From: CAZKRL01 sp964555295
Lineage (GTDB): Bacteria > Bacteroidota > Bacteroidia > Flavobacteriales_D > Sanyastnellaceae
DNA length: 64,000 nt
Direction of reading: 5' to 3'
NCBI GenBank assembly: GCA_964555295.1
Contig: CAZKRL010000005.1
Coordinates: forward strand, 47,971 to 111,970
Shown: positions 17,250 to 25,590 of the stretch, in pieces
How positions within the stretch are numbered: position 1 is the stretch's first letter
How the letters are laid out: each line of letters opens with the position of its first letter
Translations under genes and position numbers: made by a program
The notes under the pieces: generated by a model
Told to the model about the DNA's origin: nothing
Seen by the model: the letters and a program-made list of their open reading frames with translations, nothing else
Databases searched by the model: none

Positions 17250-17815
17250 AAATCGGAGGTCCGAAATATGCTGCCATTATTCTAATTGCATCGTTGTGCG
17301 CTGTTGCATCCTGTAACGTACGTAGTAGCCATAATGCTGAGCAATCGGTCGTGGATTCATGTGCATTCAGACTTGGAAAACTATGCGATACATTGGTAGG
17401 TGACACTGCTAATATTGGCCGCATTGAAGCTCTGTTGCAGGCGTTGAAAGACACTGCAGCTGTTCGCAATGATTCGGTGGTTTTAGAGTGGGTTATTGGA
17501 CTGGAGGGTCTATCCTCTGAGCGTGCAGAACTCATAGAACGCGCCGACTCTATCATAGTATGGTGTAAGAACTATTCTGAAATTTTGATTCGGTGGCAAC
17601 AAGCAATGCAGCGAGAAGCGACGCACGATTCATCACTCATGAAAATGGATGATGCATACACCAGTAAAGAACTCGCCGCTCAGAAGCGAAATTGCGATCA
17701 TCTGCAAGATGAAATAATGCGGTGGCGAACAGACAAACAGGCATTTAACACGTTATATGATACCTTAAGCGAGAGAACTCTCGTTATTTTGTCGCCCTCA
17801 CTTCGCACCGAATGA
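17246..17815 (+). CDS. Putative lipoprotein of unknown function
   Basis: A 189-residue protein starting at a TTG that overlaps the serS stop (TTGA). The start is chosen because it gives a charged N-terminus, a hydrophobic stretch (YAAIILIASLCAVASC) and a lipobox-like end with Cys at about residue 23. The remainder is helical and rich in Glu, Ser and Asp, with several Cys. I recognise no family. It overlaps the TPR gene by 4 bp, so the two products probably work together at the inner or outer membrane. Confidence 0.65.
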   Translation: MKIGGPKYAAIILIASLCAVASCNVRSSHNAEQSVVDSCAFRLGKLCDTLVGDTANIGRIEALLQALKDTAAVRNDSVVLEWVIGLEGLSSERAELIERADSIIVWCKNYSEILIRWQQAMQREATHDSSLMKMDDAYTSKELAAQKRNCDHLQDEIMRWRTDKQAFNTLYDTLSERTLVILSPSLRTE

Positions 17816-19632
17816 AGTTATCGCACCTACTCATTGGTTTCATCTGCCTCCTGAATGTAAATGTCATGCTGGCTCAGAGTTCCGATTTAGAGCTCGCCGA
17901 TTATTACTACAAAGAAGGAATGTTTGAGCAAGCGCGTTTGTATTACGAACGAATCTATAAAACGAACAAAACGGCCAAGGTTCATAACAACTATCTCAAT
18001 ACCCTGATAGCGCTCAATGATTTTGAAGAGGCGGAGAAGATTGCCAAAAAAAGAATCAAGGATGACGGCAAAGATGGTGTGGCCTACATGAAACTTGGGG
18101 AGTTGTACAAGAGGTTCAATAAACCGGAAGAAGCCAAGGAGAATTTCGAAGAGGCCATTAAAAAGGTTGAATCAAACCGCTCGGCCATCATTCGTCTGGC
18201 CAATGAATTTTCACTGGTATCGGAGTATAGCTATGCTTTGAAGACCTATGAAAAAGGTGCGAAAGAAGGGCGCGAGAATTACAACTACGCATTTGAAATA
18301 GCCAATGTGAAAGGCAACTTAGGAGATCACTCCGGTATGCTCGATTCGTTTTTTGATCTTCTGGAGGGTCAGCCCAATTATTTGCAATCGGTTCAAAACA
18401 CGATCAATCGTTTGTTGGATCTCGAAGAAAATCCCGATCACATCGAAATGCTTCGGGTTAAGTTGTTGAAGCGGGTTCAAATGAATGCCGAGCAGACCGT
18501 TTTTTCAGAGTTGTTAGCGTGGCTAATGCTACAGAAGAAAGAGTTTGGCGCTGCCCTGACCCAATTGATTGCAATTGATAAGCGGTTGGGTGAAAATGGT
18601 TCAAGGTTGATAAACTTAGGTCAACTTGCTGCGGGTAACGGAGATTTTGCAACCGCTGAACTTGCCTATAAAGCTGTTATCGACAAGGGAAGAACAAGCG
18701 AGTTCTACATGATGGCTCGTCTGGAAATATTGCAGGTGATGACAGCTCGATTGGACGCCGACCCCACCTCTGAAAAATCGAGTTACGAAGGTTTGGAAAA
18801 ATTGTATGAAAGTGCTATCTCGGAGTTGGGAAAGAATGGTGAAACCGCTGTAATGATGAAGGAATTAGCACATCTTCAGGCGTTTCACCTCAACAAAACC
18901 GAAGCGGCAATGTCCTTATTGAACGAAGCTATTGTCATTCCGGGAGCATATCCCAAGACCATCGCTTTGTGCAAATTGGAATTGGGAGATATTTCACTGT
19001 TAAACGGCGATGTATGGGATGCTTCGCTTTTATACTCACAGGTTGAGCTTGAATTTAAGGAGGATATAATCGGACATGAGGCGAAATTCCGTAATGCAAA
19101 AATTTCCTTTTACTCCGGTGATTTTGAATGGTCGCAAGGTCAGTTGGATGTGCTCAAGGCATCCACTTCAAAGTTGATTTCCAACGACGCGATGGATTTG
19201 TCGTTACTCATTACCGATAATTTCAATATGGACACCACACTGCTTCCAATGCAGATGTTTGCGAGAGCTTCATTATTGGCCTATCAAAACCGGTTTGATG
19301 AATGTGATAAAGTATTAGACTCGATCTTGGTGGCATACCCTGCTCATAGTCTCATTGATGAAATCAAGATGATGCAGGCCGAGAATGCAACCAGGAAGCT
19401 CAATTATGAGGCAGCCATTACTTTGTATAATTATATCCTTGAGTTCCATTTCACGGATATCACGGCAGATGACGCTTTGTTCAGACTTGCCGAAATACAT
19501 CAAACTATTTTGAAGGATAATGAAAAGGCCAAAACTCTTTATGAGAAGCTCATCACCGATTTCCCTGGTAGTCTGTTTGTAGTAGAGGCCCGGAAAAGAT
19601 TCAGGGCGCTTAGAGGGGATGGGGTAAATTGA
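17812..19632 (+). CDS. Secreted tetratricopeptide-repeat protein
   Basis: A 606-residue protein with a signal peptide (residues 1-21, ending MLAQ). TPR-like helical pairs run through most of the length, for example ADYYYKEGMFEQARLYYERIYK near residues 28-49, AYMKLGELYKRFNKPEEAKENFEEAIKK near 97-124, and DDALFRLAEIHQTILKDNEKAKTLYEKLITDFPGS near the C-terminus. Such periplasmic TPR proteins act as scaffolds; the partner is unknown. Translational overlap with the upstream lipoprotein gene suggests that protein. Confidence 0.82.
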   Translation: MKLSHLLIGFICLLNVNVMLAQSSDLELADYYYKEGMFEQARLYYERIYKTNKTAKVHNNYLNTLIALNDFEEAEKIAKKRIKDDGKDGVAYMKLGELYKRFNKPEEAKENFEEAIKKVESNRSAIIRLANEFSLVSEYSYALKTYEKGAKEGRENYNYAFEIANVKGNLGDHSGMLDSFFDLLEGQPNYLQSVQNTINRLLDLEENPDHIEMLRVKLLKRVQMNAEQTVFSELLAWLMLQKKEFGAALTQLIAIDKRLGENGSRLINLGQLAAGNGDFATAELAYKAVIDKGRTSEFYMMARLEILQVMTARLDADPTSEKSSYEGLEKLYESAISELGKNGETAVMMKELAHLQAFHLNKTEAAMSLLNEAIVIPGAYPKTIALCKLELGDISLLNGDVWDASLLYSQVELEFKEDIIGHEAKFRNAKISFYSGDFEWSQGQLDVLKASTSKLISNDAMDLSLLITDNFNMDTTLLPMQMFARASLLAYQNRFDECDKVLDSILVAYPAHSLIDEIKMMQAENATRKLNYEAAITLYNYILEFHFTDITADDALFRLAEIHQTILKDNEKAKTLYEKLITDFPGSLFVVEARKRFRALRGDGVN

Positions 19633-19673
19633 CGACTAGCACTTTTCAGAGGTTGGGTGGTCGATTGATTACT

Positions 19674-20657
19674 TCAATGGCGGTTGAAGATCGAGTCTAA
19701 GATTATGTTGCCCGCTTTCATTGAAAAATGAAGGTTCTCATAATTGAGGGTAGAGTCATTGGTGATACGATGGCTTCCCGTGAAATTAAATATCCTTGAT
19801 GGGTCAAATATTTCTTCGAGTTGTAAAGTGATGTTTTGAGGTGATTTTTGGCGGTGGAAATCAGGAGGTATTACGATGAAATACGATGTTGCATCCTTTT
19901 CGAAAATTTTCTTTATTTCTCGCAGCATCGATAGATCTGACTCGTTGATGGAGGTTATGATTTCAGAGGGGTCGTATTTGCGGTCGTAAATTGGGGTGTA
20001 TGTCTTCTTGTATTCTTCAAAATGATTTTCAAGTAAACTATCTCTTAATTGTTTATTGCTCAAAGCTGCTTCCGGTGGTTGTGGCTTTTTAAATGCAGAG
20101 TGCATCCATGGGGTATAGTTGCCTGTGAGTTTGTATGTGCTATACTTCAGAAAAAAAAGGTCAGTGAAATAATAGTTGATAAACGAGGAAAGGAAATTTA
20201 AGTAGGATCTGTTACTTGAATGTATGGTATGTTCATAGACCGGACCATGAAATTTCGGTGATTGATTGTTGCTATTAAGTAAAATCCCTTGATCTATCAG
20301 GAGTATAGCATTTCGTATAGTATTGCCTGACTTTTTGATGTATTGAATTTTCTTATAGTAGTTAAGGATGCATTCGCCTGGTGCATTGAAAAAGAAAATG
20401 TTAGATGCTTCTCCGAGTTTACTTTTAAGATGCACTTCAGAGAAGGAGTTGGCTCTAGAATTACCGAAAATGAATGAGTCGAAATGTGCCTTCGGGTTTT
20501 GTTTGTCGAATCGTCTAAAATGCTCTACATCTGCGCTTTGCTCGGCAATGGCCTCGTGGTTGTGCAGAATACAAAACGGATCAAAAATGAAGAAAGTTGC
20601 CAACGCCAATGCCATTGGAGAGGTGTAAATCACGATATTCAAGAGAAGCTTTTTCAA
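19674..20657 (-). CDS. AlgJ/AlgX-like SGNH-type accessory protein of an MBOAT acylation pair
   Basis: A 327-residue protein with one N-terminal membrane segment (about residues 7-25) and then a periplasmic domain. FIFGNSRANSF near residues 63-73 is an SGNH block I-like nucleophile site (Ser67 or Ser71). FVIPPDFHRQ and a late ENLHFSMKAGN segment (His near the C-terminus) could complete a catalytic triad. Its start overlaps the MBOAT stop by 4 bp. Such pairs move acyl groups onto extracellular polysaccharides; the polymer here is unknown. Confidence 0.68.
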   Translation of the reverse strand: MKKLLLNIVIYTSPMALALATFFIFDPFCILHNHEAIAEQSADVEHFRRFDKQNPKAHFDSFIFGNSRANSFSEVHLKSKLGEASNIFFFNAPGECILNYYKKIQYIKKSGNTIRNAILLIDQGILLNSNNQSPKFHGPVYEHTIHSSNRSYLNFLSSFINYYFTDLFFLKYSTYKLTGNYTPWMHSAFKKPQPPEAALSNKQLRDSLLENHFEEYKKTYTPIYDRKYDPSEIITSINESDLSMLREIKKIFEKDATSYFIVIPPDFHRQKSPQNITLQLEEIFDPSRIFNFTGSHRITNDSTLNYENLHFSMKAGNIILDSIFNRH

Positions 20658-22087
20658 AACTGGAAGTATATGAATTGTGATTGTTTACCTGCTGCAAGGA
20701 GAACGCAGGAATAGATTATGATGAAGTATAAGGATATTCTTAGCGGTGCGGGTAATGCAGACATGTATTCATATATCGGTTGATTTTTTTGTCGGCGCTC
20801 GATGAATAGTATCATGCATGTGCCGATGATGGGCAGGGCTAAAGTGCCGATGGTTTGGTCGGCATACATTATGTGCAAGCGGGAAAGATTTTCATTGGAA
20901 ATCAATGATTGAATTTGTTGCGGAATGCCTGTGAATAATGAGTGCAGGATGTTGATTGCGATAGTACAACTATCTGCCCGAAAAAACACCCAGGCCAGTG
21001 AGACCAACATAAAAACCCCAATGGTTTTTACCAATGAAGGAATGCCTGTTGACTTTAAACGATTCTTCAACAAGGATTCCATCGAGATATAAATGGCATG
21101 AAGCCCACCCCAAATAATGAACGTCCAATTGGCCCCGTGCCAGAAGCCGCTAATCATAAATACAATGAATTGATTTGCATAGGTGCGGATTTTCCCTTTT
21201 CGATTGCCACCCAAGGGTATATAGAGATAATCTCTAAACCAGGTGGAAAGGGATATATGCCATCGGCTCCAGAACTCCGAAATACTTGTAGATTGATAGG
21301 GCCTATCGAAATTTTTCATAAGGTTAAAGCCCATGGTGCGCGCGCTTCCTAAAGCGATATCCGAATATCCCGAGAAATCAAAGTAAATCTGAAACGAAAA
21401 CAATAGGATGGTGATAAGGATGGTGATTCCTTCGTATTCGCCGGTATGCCTGTATACATGGTTTACATAAACGGCAATTTGATCTGCCACGGCGACTTTC
21501 TTGAACATGCCCCAAGCCATTTGCTTTAGACCCGAAGACATTAAGGAATAATCGAATTTATGAACCTCTCTAAACTGATGTATCACGTTTTGAGGTCGCT
21601 CTATTGGACCTGCCACTAGTTGAGGATAAAAGAGCACATAAAGAGAATAAATACCGAAATGCCGTTCAGGTAATTGATTGCCCCGATATACCTCAATGGT
21701 ATAGCTCATGGCCTGAAACGTATGGAATGATAATCCAACGGGAAGCAATATTTCAAGCAATGGAAAATCATTGTGCCCAATGGAGTTAATGTTGCTGATG
21801 AAAAAATTATAATATTTAAATATGAACAACACTGCGATGTTGCTTACGATGCTTAGCACAAGCCAATTTCTGCGCCTGCTCCCTTGGGTAGAATGAATGA
21901 GAATTCCCGCGTAATAATCAATGATGATGGTAATGGTAATTATGAGAAGATAAATAGGCACAAAGGCCATGTAGAATATACAGCTGGATAACAATAACAG
22001 AATCCATCTGTATTCATGTCGAAGAACGAAGTATAGCGATGTAACTATCGGATAAAAAAGCAGAAATTCTATTGAGTTAAAGAGCAT
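20654..22087 (-). CDS. MBOAT family O-acyltransferase (AlgI/DltB-like)
   Basis: A 477-residue multi-pass membrane enzyme that passes acyl groups across the membrane for polysaccharide O-acylation. It has the family hallmarks: FPQLVAGPIERPQNVIHQF, WSRWHISLSTWFRDYLYIPLGGNRKG, and the catalytic His in SGFWHGANWTFIIWGGLHA near residue 315. It is paired with the downstream SGNH-like gene (4-bp overlap), matching AlgI-AlgJ style systems. No glycan synthesis cluster sits nearby. Confidence 0.92.
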   Translation of the reverse strand: MLFNSIEFLLFYPIVTSLYFVLRHEYRWILLLLSSCIFYMAFVPIYLLIITITIIIDYYAGILIHSTQGSRRRNWLVLSIVSNIAVLFIFKYYNFFISNINSIGHNDFPLLEILLPVGLSFHTFQAMSYTIEVYRGNQLPERHFGIYSLYVLFYPQLVAGPIERPQNVIHQFREVHKFDYSLMSSGLKQMAWGMFKKVAVADQIAVYVNHVYRHTGEYEGITILITILLFSFQIYFDFSGYSDIALGSARTMGFNLMKNFDRPYQSTSISEFWSRWHISLSTWFRDYLYIPLGGNRKGKIRTYANQFIVFMISGFWHGANWTFIIWGGLHAIYISMESLLKNRLKSTGIPSLVKTIGVFMLVSLAWVFFRADSCTIAINILHSLFTGIPQQIQSLISNENLSRLHIMYADQTIGTLALPIIGTCMILFIERRQKNQPIYEYMSALPAPLRISLYFIIIYSCVLLAAGKQSQFIYFQF

Positions 22088-22209
22088 GGCGTCTGGTTCT
22101 TTTCAATAGAAATGTTTGCATGTAAATTTATTCTAGCACAGAAATAAGCTGCGTAATCAAGCGAAATTTCTGAACATCGATGTTATCTTTTTTGCGGTGC
22201 AACGTTTCT

Positions 22210-23103
22210 TCAATTTTGAAATTTTGCATAACGACCAAAAACACCTAATGGAAGTCTCACACCACTGTCGGCGTCAAGATATAATTCACCGATCTGCAAT
22301 TTTTCTCCCGCTGATTTCCGCAGAAAATTATCAATAACAATTGCTGATAGACCTAGACTGTATGCGTTTAAAATGAGAAACTGCTTTTCAGGATGAAGTA
22401 GCTCCATAACACCTGACATCATCTCGGCAATGTTTTCCTCCAATTTCCATTTTTCGCCTTTCGGTCCATGTCCGAACGCAGGTGGATCCAATATAATACC
22501 ATTGTAATGATGCCCACGCTTAATCTCTCGTTGAACAAATTTCATTGCGTCTTCTACAACCCATCTAATATCTGCGAGTTTACTGAGTTGCATGTTTTCG
22601 CTACTCCAGTTGATTACTTGCTTTATGCTGTCTACATGGGTTATGTCGGCACCCGCTGCGCGTGCAGCAAGACTTGCTCCGCCTGTGTAAGCGAAAAGAT
22701 TGAGTACCTTAGGTGGTTGGCTGTACTGACAACAAGTGTCACATATGAAATTCCAATTCACTGCCTGCTCGGGAAATATACCAACGTGTTTGAACGCGGT
22801 TAGGCCAAGTCGGAATTGAATGCTATATCCATTGGGTAGCGTGTATTGAATATTCCATTGATCAGGCATGCTGCGAAGCTTTTTCCATTCGCCACTGTTA
22901 CTGTTGCGTTGTATAAACTTCACGTGTGCCTTACTGAGCCAGTCTTTCTCAGCAAGCCGCTTGGGCCATACTGCCTGTGGTTCCGGACGAATCGTTACGT
23001 ATTTGCCAAATCGTTCAAGTTTTTCAAAATCCCCACAGTCAATGAGCTCGTAGTCATGAAATCCAACCGGGCTCAGTAAATCGATTTTTAGCGAAGATGC
23101 CAT
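22210..23103 (-). CDS. RlmI-like class I SAM-dependent rRNA methyltransferase
   Basis: A 297-residue enzyme. The SAM site is LNLFAYTGGASLAARAAGADITHVD near residues 134-158. The catalytic motif DPPAFGHGPKGEKW near 206-219 lies where rRNA m5C/m7G methyltransferases of the RlmI/RlmK group carry DPP. The N-terminal PUA domain of RlmI is absent. Substrate is probably rRNA by family, not by direct evidence. It is divergent from the DUF2520 gene with 43 bp between start codons; each start is preceded by a -7 box at 4 nt. Confidence 0.82.
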   Translation of the reverse strand: MASSLKIDLLSPVGFHDYELIDCGDFEKLERFGKYVTIRPEPQAVWPKRLAEKDWLSKAHVKFIQRNSNSGEWKKLRSMPDQWNIQYTLPNGYSIQFRLGLTAFKHVGIFPEQAVNWNFICDTCCQYSQPPKVLNLFAYTGGASLAARAAGADITHVDSIKQVINWSSENMQLSKLADIRWVVEDAMKFVQREIKRGHHYNGIILDPPAFGHGPKGEKWKLEENIAEMMSGVMELLHPEKQFLILNAYSLGLSAIVIDNFLRKSAGEKLQIGELYLDADSGVRLPLGVFGRYAKFQN

Positions 23104-23107
23104 GTGG

Positions 23108-23115
23108 CAAAGATA
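23108..23115 (-). promoter_or_regulatory. -7 box 4 nt before the RlmI-like start (leaderless candidate)
   Basis: Minus strand TATCTTTG, an exact TAnnTTTG match, followed by CCAC and the ATG. Transcription would start at or next to the start codon. Confidence 0.55.
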
Positions 23116-23134
23116 GTTTTATACTTCGCTGTGC

Positions 23135-23142
23135 CATCTTTG
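23135..23142 (+). promoter_or_regulatory. -7 box 4 nt before the DUF2520 gene start (leaderless candidate)
   Basis: CATCTTTG (7 of 8 positions of TAnnTTTG) followed by CACA and the ATG at 23147, mirroring the opposite-strand box at 23108-23115. Confidence 0.45.
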
Positions 23143-23146
23143 CACA

Positions 23147-23887
23147 ATGTCTGAATTCCGATATGTTATAACTGGGCTGGGTAATCTTGCCTGGCATTTG
23201 GAGCGGATGCTTCGTTCTTCAGGAATTTCCCCTGCATTATTGAAATCGGATTGGAATCAAAATGGCTTTTCTTCGAATGAGTATCAATCATTTGATTATG
23301 CCGATTGTATTGTGTTCCTTACCGTTCGTGATGATAGTATTGAGTCTCTGGCCAAAAGATTCAAAAATGCTTTTCTCGTTCATTGTTCGGGAAGTAGATC
23401 ACTCGAATTATTTCCGGAAAATCGCGGTGCTGTTCTATGGCCGGTTCAAACGTTTAGTCGAGGTGTTGAAATGGACTATGGAAATATTCCTTTCGTCTTG
23501 GAATGTAAGTTAGATGTGTTGCGTTTAGAACTGTTGAAGCGATTTTCCGCTATTTCAGATCGCGTTTATTGTTTAGACTCTTATTCACGAATTCAATTTC
23601 ATTTGGCAGCCGTAATTGCACAGAACTTTTCTAATCGCCTGTTGGCTGAGGCCGATGTTATCTTAAGAAAAATAGACATGGACTACTCTGTGCTCTTGCC
23701 TCTAATGATGGGTTCATTGAGAAAACTGGAATCTCTTCCTCCAATCGAGGCTCAGACCGGACCCGCGGTGAGAGGTGATTTTGGAGTGTTGAATTCTCAT
23801 TTGAAAATGTGTTCTCACGACAGTGATATAATGAATATATATCGTTTACTTTCCTCACGAATCAACCCTTCGTTCAAGCATGAGTAA
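23147..23887 (+). CDS. Rossmann-fold DUF2520 protein
   Basis: A 246-residue protein. The N-terminal half is an NAD(P)-binding Rossmann fold (VITGLGNLAWHLERML, residues 8-23) with VHCSGSRSLEL and GAVLWPVQTFSRG. The C-terminal half is the helical DUF2520 domain, similar in shape to the dimerisation domain of F420/pyrroline-5-carboxylate-type reductases. The reaction is unknown. The stop overlaps the kdsC-like start by 8 bp, so it is coupled to sugar phosphate metabolism by position. Confidence 0.85.
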   Translation: MSEFRYVITGLGNLAWHLERMLRSSGISPALLKSDWNQNGFSSNEYQSFDYADCIVFLTVRDDSIESLAKRFKNAFLVHCSGSRSLELFPENRGAVLWPVQTFSRGVEMDYGNIPFVLECKLDVLRLELLKRFSAISDRVYCLDSYSRIQFHLAAVIAQNFSNRLLAEADVILRKIDMDYSVLLPLMMGSLRKLESLPPIEAQTGPAVRGDFGVLNSHLKMCSHDSDIMNIYRLLSSRINPSFKHE

Positions 23888-24401
23888 CTATAAGGAGAAG
23901 TTGTCGCGCATCAAACTATTCTGTTTTGATGTCGATGGTGTTTTTACGGATAATATCGTTTATCTCCTGCCCGATGGTGAGCAGACCCGAACCGCTAACG
24001 TGCGTGATGGTTACGCCGTTCAGCATGCTGTGAAAAAGGGGATTCAAATTGCTATCATCAGCGGTGGTAAAAGTGAGGCTGTGAGACGTCGATTTGAAAT
24101 GTTGGGTGTAAAAGAAATCATGTTAGGCGCAGCCCGTAAGAAGGAGGTGTATGAATCTTTACTGCAACGATTAGGGATTTCTGATGAAGCGGTCTGCTAT
24201 ATGGGTGATGATATTCCTGATTTACCCGTATTACAACGCGTTGGTTTACCATGTTGTCCGGCAGATGCTACCCCTGAGGTGAAAGCAATTTGCCAATATG
24301 TTAGTCCGTTTAACGGGGGCGCAGGATGCGTTCGGGATGTTCTCGAGCAATCTCTGAAATTGCGGGGTTTGTGGCTTGATGATGATGCACATGTTTGGTA
24401 A
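23880..24401 (+). CDS. kdsC: KdsC-type HAD phosphatase (3-deoxy-D-manno-octulosonate 8-phosphate phosphatase)
   Basis: A 173-residue cap-less HAD phosphatase: CFDVDGVFTDN (nucleophile Asp), VRDGYAVQHAVKKGIQIAIISGGKS, and YMGDDIPDLPVLQRVGLPCCPADATPEVK. The tail GGAGCVRDVLEQ is characteristic of KdsC, which makes free Kdo for lipopolysaccharide. Related HADs act on similar sugar acids (sialic acid 9-phosphate), so substrate is slightly uncertain. It lies between the DUF2520 gene and a hypothetical secreted protein, with overlaps on both sides. Confidence 0.87.
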   Translation: MSNYKEKLSRIKLFCFDVDGVFTDNIVYLLPDGEQTRTANVRDGYAVQHAVKKGIQIAIISGGKSEAVRRRFEMLGVKEIMLGAARKKEVYESLLQRLGISDEAVCYMGDDIPDLPVLQRVGLPCCPADATPEVKAICQYVSPFNGGAGCVRDVLEQSLKLRGLWLDDDAHVW

Positions 24402-25287
24402 TTCCATAGAAAATCGATGTAGAATAGGGACGTGTTTTCGTTTTGGCATTTTATGGCTTTGCCTAGCCTATTGCCCAACTTATAGTGCTCAAAATTTCCC
24501 TGAGATTGAGTCCCGTGCTTCATACTATTTAGGTCAATTAGCGAAATCCACATCAGACGCCGATATGGATACGATCTCATCACGAATCAGAAATCTATTA
24601 TTGTCATGTATTGATAATCCGGAGATTTTTGACTATCCATTCTCAAGCTTGAAGATGTGCACGATTACCGCACCTGATCGGAAATTCAGAATATTGAATT
24701 GGAATCAACCATTGATGGATGGTACTCATAAGTACTATGGTTTTGTATTGATTCGCGAGAATGAAGATTCATACGCTTGGCTGGAGTTAATTCACAAGCC
24801 AGATCGAAAGGGTTGGCAGCGAAATAAGTTTTATACACATGAGAACTGGCCAGGAGCATTGTACTATGAAATTATTCCAACGTCTAAAAGGGGTAGGGGA
24901 GATAGTTATATGTTGTTGGCATGGGATGGCGTGGATAATATGACGAATAAAAAAATGGTGGACGTGATTCAAATTCGAAAGGATCGTATTCGTTTTGGGG
25001 GGGATGTTTTTGAGGGGGAAGATGGTGTCGGTAAGCGAGTGATTCTGGAGTATAGCAACGGCGTTAGTGCTTCATTGAAGTATTATCCAAAAGGTGATTA
25101 CATAGTTTTTGATCATCTGTCTCCCCGAAATCCTGCTATGGAAGGTATCTATTCCGATTACGGTCCTGATGGTAGTTATGACGCTTTGAAATTTGATAAG
25201 GGAAAATGGCAATGGATCTCTAATATTGAGGTAAGCCGGTTTTCTGAAGATAGAAATCTACCCTATAAAGATCCCTCTAAAAAGTAA
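24391..25287 (+). CDS. Conserved-looking secreted protein of unknown function
   Basis: With the ATG at 24391 (11-bp overlap with kdsC) the protein has about 298 residues. A signal-peptide-like hydrophobic stretch, FGILWLCLAYCPTYSAQ, is at about residues 17-33. The mature part has patterns such as DYPFSSLKMCTITAPDRKFRILNWNQ, HKYYGFVLI, WPGALYYEIIP, YMLLAWDGVDN and YIVFDHLSPRNPAMEGIYSDYGPDGSYDAL. I know no function; similar proteins occur in Bacteroidota, by recollection. Several in-frame starts exist upstream (24376-24385), so the start is uncertain. Confidence 0.7.
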   Translation: MFGNSIENRCRIGTCFRFGILWLCLAYCPTYSAQNFPEIESRASYYLGQLAKSTSDADMDTISSRIRNLLLSCIDNPEIFDYPFSSLKMCTITAPDRKFRILNWNQPLMDGTHKYYGFVLIRENEDSYAWLELIHKPDRKGWQRNKFYTHENWPGALYYEIIPTSKRGRGDSYMLLAWDGVDNMTNKKMVDVIQIRKDRIRFGGDVFEGEDGVGKRVILEYSNGVSASLKYYPKGDYIVFDHLSPRNPAMEGIYSDYGPDGSYDALKFDKGKWQWISNIEVSRFSEDRNLPYKDPSKK

Positions 25288-25299
25288 ATTTGAATCACA

Positions 25300-25590
25300 C
25301 TATAGTGTGCTCTTTCGATTGTATTTATCGACGATTCTTTCAGTGTAGAATGTGGCGAATGGGACCAATGATGCTAACATGATGAGTGTTGCAGTGAGTA
25401 AATCCAGTCGCTTTTTCTTATTGGCAATTAGAACCAAAACCAATAACGTAAGGAAGAGTAATCCATGCAATTGGCCGATGATTTTCACGGGAGTTGCTAT
25501 TCCTCCTAAATATTTCAAAGGCATGGCCACAAAAAGAAGTATGAGATACGACCAGCCTTCAATGTGTGCTGTTTTATATAGCAATCTCAT
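25300..25590 (-). CDS. DUF3817 small membrane protein
   Basis: A 96-residue integral membrane protein with three hydrophobic segments. The pattern RLLYKTAHIEGWSYLILLF near the N-terminus, PLKYLGG and GQLHGLLFLTLL identify the DUF3817 (YdzA-like) family, of unknown function. Its start overlaps the helicase stop by 4 bp, so it is co-translated with the DEAD-box gene. Confidence 0.82.
   Translation of the reverse strand: MRLLYKTAHIEGWSYLILLFVAMPLKYLGGIATPVKIIGQLHGLLFLTLLVLVLIANKKKRLDLLTATLIMLASLVPFATFYTERIVDKYNRKSTL

Noticed and set aside
17255..17260. GGAGGT Shine-Dalgarno-like string
   Set aside because: It sits inside the lipoprotein gene; the ATG 8 nt downstream opens a frame of only 5 codons. 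Bacteroidota seldom rely on such sites.
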